Part shown: one piece after another, positions 6,164 to 9,957 of the stretch
Layout: each line of letters opens with the position of its first letter
Numbering within the stretch: the stretch's first letter is position 1
Assembly: GCA_903905395.1 (NCBI GenBank)
Contig: CAIVGD010000150.1
Location: forward strand, 1-9,957
DNA: 9,957 bases
Reading direction: 5' to 3'
Origin: an uncultured Verrucomicrobiota bacterium
GTDB taxonomy: Bacteria > Verrucomicrobiota > Verrucomicrobiia > Methylacidiphilales > Verrucolacustridaceae
Position numbers and translations under genes: made by a program
The notes under the pieces: model-generated
Database searches by the model: none
What the model was told of the DNA's origin: nothing
Seen by the model: only the letters and a program-made list of their open reading frames with translations

Positions 6164-6623
6164 CCTGCGGCTGACTTTTTTCGGTCTCATCATTCTTCCT
6201 CTGATGGGTCCTGCTGCCATCTGGAGCCAACTCGTCCCCGTGCAGGCCAACATCGACGCCCAAGCCCAGCAACGATTGCAAGCGGACACCGAGAAAGCCC
6301 ATCGCCAACGACGGATCGAGGAGAACATCCAGAAGATCACCCCTGCCCTTTCCGCCAAGAACCTCACCTCTCAGGATGGTCCAACCCTCACTCGTCGCGC
6401 CCTCGCCGCCATCTTTGATCTGCGCTCGGAAGGAATCAGCACCGAGGATGGTTTGCGCCGGGCCGCCCTTCCCATCAGCGCAGAGGTCGGAACCCCACCC
6501 GGGCCCTCCCGATACCTGCTCCACTGTTGGCAAGAGGCAGCCAAACATATCACCCCCGAAATCGCCGCGAAATTGAGGGACGGTCTTGCCCCCGGCTTTC
6601 CCATACCTCCCTACGAACCATGA
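6129..6623 (+). CDS. Exported helical protein of unknown function
   Basis: The product is 164 residues from the ATG at 6129, the only start that leaves the signal sequence whole: an Arg-containing N-region (SFSLSRNLR), the core LTFFGLIILPLMGPAAIW, and cleavage near SQ at 33-34. The mature part is mostly helical and charged (QAQQRLQADTEKAHRQRRIEENIQK, about 45-69), likely a short coiled coil. It continues with helices LTRRALAAIFDLRSEG and YLLHCWQEAAKHITPEIAAKL and ends in a Pro-rich tail. Its start lies inside the previous gene and its stop overlaps the ATG of the kinase gene as ATGA, so it is probably co-translated with both. No family recognised. The position next to LPS core enzymes suggests an envelope role, but this is only guilt by association. 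Confidence 0.75.
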   Translation: MSATRSFSLSRNLRLTFFGLIILPLMGPAAIWSQLVPVQANIDAQAQQRLQADTEKAHRQRRIEENIQKITPALSAKNLTSQDGPTLTRRALAAIFDLRSEGISTEDGLRRAALPISAEVGTPPGPSRYLLHCWQEAAKHITPEIAAKLRDGLAPGFPIPPYEP

Positions 6624-7393
6624 AGCTCGTGATTCCTCCTCCTGCTGGATTTCAAATCGCCCACCTCGCCACGGGTCCCGCATGGCTCCGTCCGGCATCC
6701 AAGAACATGATCCTTTCTCTTTGGCAGAAGTTGAATCCAACTCTTCCCCTCCGGCTATCCGCCCGCCGCCACCCGAAACACCGCATCTTTCCAGGGCGGG
6801 CTCCGGTGGTCGTCTTGCCCTACCCAGGTTTGGGCGAAATTGTGGTTCGTCCCTGTGTGCACGGGGGGTGCTGGGGCAAAATGATGCGTGATTTTTATCT
6901 CGGCCCGACCCGCGCCCTTCGTGAAATCCTTCAAGCGCGCCAACTGGAATCAAAGAAAATTCCCACACCCTCGATTCTCGCCGTCCTTTTTTATCCGGCC
7001 GGCCCGTTCTGGAAAATCGACGTGGTCACTTCCTTCGTGCCGGAGAGCCGCGACCTCGCTTCCTTTCTTTCTACCCGCCCGAAACCCGGAGAACGTGCCC
7101 GGGCCTTCACCGCCGTCCGAAAACTTTTCGACGCTTGCGCCCGTCACCGCATCCGGCATCCCGATCTCAATGCCCGAAACATCCTTCTTTCCGGATCCGC
7201 CAAGAAACCTCTCCAAGCTTGGCTGCTCGATGTGGACGCCATCCGGATCGGAATGACAAACCGCACGCGAGTGGTAACCGCAAACCGAAACCGCCTTCTT
7301 CGCTCGCTCATCAAACGGGCCCGATGTGGTGATCTGGGCTGGTCGGAAAAAGAAATCGCCTCACTCTGGAAAGAACTCTTCCCCAAAGGATGA
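6620..7393 (+). CDS. kdkA: LPS inner-core kinase, KdkA/WaaP family (Kdo kinase-like)
   Basis: The product is 257 residues with a small eukaryotic-like kinase fold of the kind that phosphorylates LPS inner-core sugars at the inner membrane; KdkA adds phosphate to Kdo. The nucleotide-side block IVVRPCVHGGCWGKMMRDFY (74-93) matches the VLRHYRRGGLIGKL...D.Y block of KdkA. RALREI (98-103) supplies the helix glutamate Glu102, KKIPTPSILAV corresponds to the GLPVP.P.A hinge lead-in, and HPDLNARNILL (180-190) is the catalytic loop with Asp182 and Asn187. LLDVDAIRI (202-210) holds the metal-binding Asp204, the counterpart of the DFD motif. Length and motif order are normal. It starts at ATG 6620, in an ATGA overlap with the previous gene, and ends in an ATGA overlap with the heptosyltransferase gene, which supports LPS core assembly. 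The kinase family is secure; Kdo as substrate, rather than heptose, is likely but inferred. Confidence 0.85.
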   Translation: MKLVIPPPAGFQIAHLATGPAWLRPASKNMILSLWQKLNPTLPLRLSARRHPKHRIFPGRAPVVVLPYPGLGEIVVRPCVHGGCWGKMMRDFYLGPTRALREILQARQLESKKIPTPSILAVLFYPAGPFWKIDVVTSFVPESRDLASFLSTRPKPGERARAFTAVRKLFDACARHRIRHPDLNARNILLSGSAKKPLQAWLLDVDAIRIGMTNRTRVVTANRNRLLRSLIKRARCGDLGWSEKEIASLWKELFPKG

Positions 7394-8421
7394 ACCTGCC
7401 CTCCGAGCCCCGCATCTGCATTGTCCTGCTAAGCGCGGTCGGGGATGTCGTTCATGCCCTGCCGATCATCCAAGCGATCAAGCGGCACCGGCCCAAAGCC
7501 CACATCACCTGGCTCCTGCAGGAAGCGGGAGCCTCCCTCGTCCAAGGTCATCCGGCAGTGGACGAAATTCTTATCTTTCAGCGCAAGGCTGGCCTCGCCG
7601 GATTTATAAAAATGGGCATCGACCTTTCCCGGCGCCCCTTCGACGTGGTCCTCGATCTCCAGTGCTACTTCAAGGCCACGATTCTCACCTCATTATGTCG
7701 TTCTCCAATCAAGGTCGGTTTCGACCGCGCGCGGGCTCGGGAATTCAACTGGCTCGCAACCAATCACAAACTTCCCGCCCGCCCGATGGGCCATGTGCAG
7801 GATCACTTTCTCGAATTTCTCGATGTCATAGGAGTCCCACGGGAACCGATCGAATGGAACATGGGCCCATGGCCTGAGGAAAAATCCTGGCAGGAGGAAT
7901 TTTTCCGCCCGATTCCCAGTCCGCGGGTCGCCATCGTGGCTGGCACGAGCAACCCGAAAAAAGATTGGCTTCCGGAATCCTGGGTCCGACTCAACGATGC
8001 TTTGCACGAGCAGTTTGGATTGGAGACCATCCTAGTCGGTGCACGCTCCACCCGCGAGACAGCTCTCGGGATGAAAATGGCCGCGGAGTGCCGGCACCCG
8101 CCGCATGCGGCCCTCGGATGCGGTTTGCGCCGACTCGTTTCGATATTGGATGGATGCGATCTGGTAATTTCTCCCGACACCGGCCCCCTCCACCTCGCCG
8201 GTGCGCTGGGCAAGCCCGTGATCGGGCTCTACGGCTATAACAGCCCTGCCCGAGTCGGACCTTGGCGCCAAGACGCGCGCCTTTTAGTCGATGCCTTCCA
8301 CAATTCCGGGGAGAAGCCACAAATGACCTTCCAACACCGGTCCGGTCGCATGGGACGAATCACCGTGGAAGATGTCCTCTCCAAAGTGGAAATTTGGAAA
8401 TCGACCACTCAGAAGCGGTAA
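7390..8421 (+). CDS. ADP-heptose:LPS heptosyltransferase family protein (GT9)
   Basis: The product is 343 residues, the usual size for glycosyltransferase family 9, a GT-B enzyme at the cytoplasmic face of the inner membrane that adds heptose to the LPS core. The N-terminal half has LLSAVGDVVHALPIIQAIKR (from residue 13), the acceptor-side G(D)xx(H)xLP block, then ITWLLQ and FDVVLDLQ. The C-terminal half has VAIVAGTSNPKKDWLPESWVRL and the sugar-nucleotide block VISPDTGPLHLAGALGKPVIGLYG (about 259-282), with Asp263 and His268 typical of WaaC/WaaF/WaaQ-like enzymes. The ATG at 7390 overlaps the kinase stop as ATGA. The 3' end overlaps the convergent porin gene by 13 bp. Which heptose position it makes cannot be told from sequence alone. 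Confidence 0.93.
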   Translation: MNLPSEPRICIVLLSAVGDVVHALPIIQAIKRHRPKAHITWLLQEAGASLVQGHPAVDEILIFQRKAGLAGFIKMGIDLSRRPFDVVLDLQCYFKATILTSLCRSPIKVGFDRARAREFNWLATNHKLPARPMGHVQDHFLEFLDVIGVPREPIEWNMGPWPEEKSWQEEFFRPIPSPRVAIVAGTSNPKKDWLPESWVRLNDALHEQFGLETILVGARSTRETALGMKMAAECRHPPHAALGCGLRRLVSILDGCDLVISPDTGPLHLAGALGKPVIGLYGYNSPARVGPWRQDARLLVDAFHNSGEKPQMTFQHRSGRMGRITVEDVLSKVEIWKSTTQKR

Positions 8422-9671
8422 TATATTTCCGTGGCCACGGTCCACAGAGCTGAAGCGGTCGGCGTCAACATCCCGGCTCCCCAGGCCAACCGCCCCTCCC
8501 CGCGCCAAGCCAACTCTTCGGTGATCTTCACTCCCAGAGTCAGCGTGTAATCATAATAATCCCCTCCGCTCAATCGTGCTGAATTGGTAATGGCATTATT
8601 GCTGGTGTGCACATATTCCAGCCGTCCGTTCAGCGAGACAGGGTCAATGATGTTCCACATCGAGTAAAGTCCACCCGTGGCAAAGGTGGTGGGAGCCTTC
8701 GCAGGATCGAATGATGGATCTCCCGTGCCAGATCCACCCGTCACATCAAAAGCCAACTTCCAGTTATCTTTTGCGAAAACTGGCGACCACTCTCCGATCA
8801 CGTTCCATGCGTAGTAGAAGTTCTGCTCCATCGCGATCCGTGAGTTTCCTCCGTTGTTGCCAAGGGGAGAGAAAATCATGCCCGGCTGAAGTTTTGCGTT
8901 TCCTTGTTGATTTTTAATTCGCGCGTAAGTCATCAAGTTAAACTGGTCCCCTTCTCCAAGCGCGCCCAGATCGTTGGCCTCTCCCGAGCAGTTGCCAATT
9001 CCAACTCCAATATCCAGGAGGGAATCTGGTGTAAAGATAGCCAGAACGCCGATGTTGTCCTGTGGCATGAAAGCATCCGCGATGCCGAACGTGATACAGG
9101 GATTGTCAGGTCGCCAGATAGTTTCGTACCCGATTACCGCTTGAAACTTCCCCGCCCACATTTCCATCTGGATCTCCGGCACCCAGAATTTGGCAAAAGC
9201 TTCGCCCACATATAGTGCGTTGCTGTTGGGCTCTGGGATAGTCGACAGATCTTCCGCGGCGTAGTAGGCGGCGTCTTCCCCAAGCATGACGCCGAATTGT
9301 ATGCCAGCTTCCAGTGAGTTTCCCTTCGTCAGGGGTTTCTCAAGCCGCAACCAAAAGGCGCTCAGATTGAAGTCTCCCCTCGGAATGCCATCCGCCGGGA
9401 AATCCAAGGGGCTGGTCGAATTGCCCGCTCCAAAATTATAGAGGTAGGTACCATCCACATAGCCCGTGAGCTTGAGCGGTGCATCTGCAGGAGGGGCTTC
9501 GGGTTGGGCAATCTGCTCCTCCACCGCATCCCTCTCCGGCACGATGCTAGATTCCTGTTCCATAACCTGCGCCCAACTGGAAGACCAACAAAACAAGTTA
9601 AACGCCAGAAGACAAAGGCAAAGCTGGACGTGAGGCCATATTGTTTTTACTTTATTCGAATGAAAACCCAC
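8409..9671 (-). CDS. Outer-membrane porin, BBP2 (OmpL-like) type
   Basis: The product is 420 residues. A signal peptide runs to about residue 34 (core VQLCLCLLAFNLFCW, cleavage after SWA), then an acidic Pro/Glu-rich linker (36-66), then a beta-barrel domain opening LKLTGYVDGTYLYNFGAG. Alternating strands continue (FNLSAFWLRLEKPL, SLEAGIQFGVMLGEDAAYY, WKLAFDVTGG, LNGRLEYVHTS, YTLTLGVKI) and it ends YYRF; the final Phe is the outer-membrane assembly signal. The opening and the MLGEDA block fit the putative beta-barrel porin-2 family. Transported substrate is unknown. The start is GTG at 9671, the only usable start before the signal peptide, with an in-frame TAA 9 bases upstream. GAGG abuts the GTG instead of standing 5-9 bases away. 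Its first 12 bases overlap the start of the divergent gene, and its last 13 overlap the heptosyltransferase gene. Confidence 0.9.
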   Translation of the reverse strand: MGFHSNKVKTIWPHVQLCLCLLAFNLFCWSSSWAQVMEQESSIVPERDAVEEQIAQPEAPPADAPLKLTGYVDGTYLYNFGAGNSTSPLDFPADGIPRGDFNLSAFWLRLEKPLTKGNSLEAGIQFGVMLGEDAAYYAAEDLSTIPEPNSNALYVGEAFAKFWVPEIQMEMWAGKFQAVIGYETIWRPDNPCITFGIADAFMPQDNIGVLAIFTPDSLLDIGVGIGNCSGEANDLGALGEGDQFNLMTYARIKNQQGNAKLQPGMIFSPLGNNGGNSRIAMEQNFYYAWNVIGEWSPVFAKDNWKLAFDVTGGSGTGDPSFDPAKAPTTFATGGLYSMWNIIDPVSLNGRLEYVHTSNNAITNSARLSGGDYYDYTLTLGVKITEELAWRGEGRLAWGAGMLTPTASALWTVATEIYYRF

Positions 9672-9957
9672 CTCTTGTTGTTATCTTTACTCCTCAGTTT
9701 CGTCACGCTCCATGCCGAGCCCGCCACCGAAAAAGTTAAATTCGAATCCGACACACGCTCCATGTCGAAAGATGAGGTCAAAAGCTACATGGGCCGCGGC
9801 CCGGACGTTAGCATCACCCCTCACATCTGGCGTTATTCAGGCAACTGGACGAGCACTAGGTTCGGTGAAGGCATGGATTCCTATAACACTGTCGACATCT
9901 CATTCGGCATGCTGACGGACTCCCATAAATACGGTGTCATGGAGTGGACCTGGAGCA
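9660..9957 (+). CDS. Exported protein with BamE/SmpA-like motif (3' partial)
   Basis: Ninety-nine residues are visible before the window ends. The signal peptide is clear: MKTHLLLLSLLLSFVTLHA, cleavage before EPATEK. There is no cysteine at the cleavage site, so it is not a standard lipoprotein. The mature start RSMSKDEVKSYMGRGPD...HIWRYSGNW resembles the SmpA/OmlA-BamE repeat: a (S/G)M(T/S)KDEV helix, LGxP-like turn, then W-x-Y strand. The following FGEGMDSYNTVDISFGM and YGVMEWTW continue as strands. The motif match is loose and the protein's role is unknown. ATG at 9660 is required to keep the signal peptide. No Shine-Dalgarno sequence is present; TACTTT at 9648-9653 could be a -10 box, which would put transcription start at or near the ATG. 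Confidence 0.7.
   Translation, partial: MKTHLLLLSLLLSFVTLHAEPATEKVKFESDTRSMSKDEVKSYMGRGPDVSITPHIWRYSGNWTSTRFGEGMDSYNTVDISFGMLTDSHKYGVMEWTWS

Noticed and set aside
6153..6968. 271-codon reverse open frame across the exported-protein and Kdo-kinase genes
   Set aside because: It is antisense to two supported genes, is Gly/Arg-rich with no motif, and the forward products have signal peptide and kinase motifs.
1..9957. CRISPR array, tRNA, rRNA, insertion sequence or prophage
   Set aside because: No evenly spaced repeat-spacer pattern, cloverleaf with CCA end, transposase motif, terminal inverted repeats or phage structural gene was seen on either strand.

Overview
This window carries ordinary chromosomal genes of a diderm (Gram-negative) bacterium of roughly 55-57% GC (estimated by eye). 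LPS inner-core enzymes and an outer-membrane porin ending in Phe establish the diderm envelope. The porin resembles the BBP2 (OmpL-like) type, there is an archaeal-type class I aldolase, and there are many small exported proteins without an obvious family. Together these suggest the Planctomycetota-Verrucomicrobiota-Chlamydiota group, most likely Verrucomicrobiota. That assignment is an inference from gene style; no rRNA or marker tree supports it.

Layout from left to right. (1) Glycine cleavage genes gcvT (5'-truncated by the window) and gcvH, joined by an ATGA overlap, forward. (2) A gene for a small exported protein that may have an NTF2-like fold, forward. (3) Convergent to it, on the reverse strand, two sugar-phosphate genes: a PfkB-family kinase and upstream of it a class I (DhnA/FbaB-type) fructose-bisphosphate aldolase. 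The 239-bp gap between them holds a phased repeat/palindrome that looks like an operator. (4) Divergent from the aldolase: a two-helix membrane miniprotein, then a basic protein with a possible PD-(D/E)XK nuclease core. (5) A reverse-strand gene for a short membrane-anchored protein. (6) A tight forward run of four overlapping genes: two exported proteins of unknown function, a Kdo-kinase-like (KdkA/WaaP) protein, and a GT9 heptosyltransferase. (7) A reverse-strand BBP2-like porin whose 3' end overlaps the heptosyltransferase and whose only usable start overlaps the start of the last gene, a truncated forward gene for an exported protein with a BamE/SmpA-like motif.

Functional themes are one-carbon metabolism from glycine (gcvTH), lower glycolysis/gluconeogenesis (aldolase plus sugar-phosphate kinase) and the cell envelope (LPS inner core, porin, exported proteins). 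No RNA gene, CRISPR array, insertion sequence or prophage signal was seen. The points most worth a second look are the four-gene overlapping envelope run, the possible nuclease with a basic tail, the 11-bp-phased boxes upstream of the kinase gene, the overlapping divergent starts at 9660-9671, and the general lack of well-placed Shine-Dalgarno sequences.
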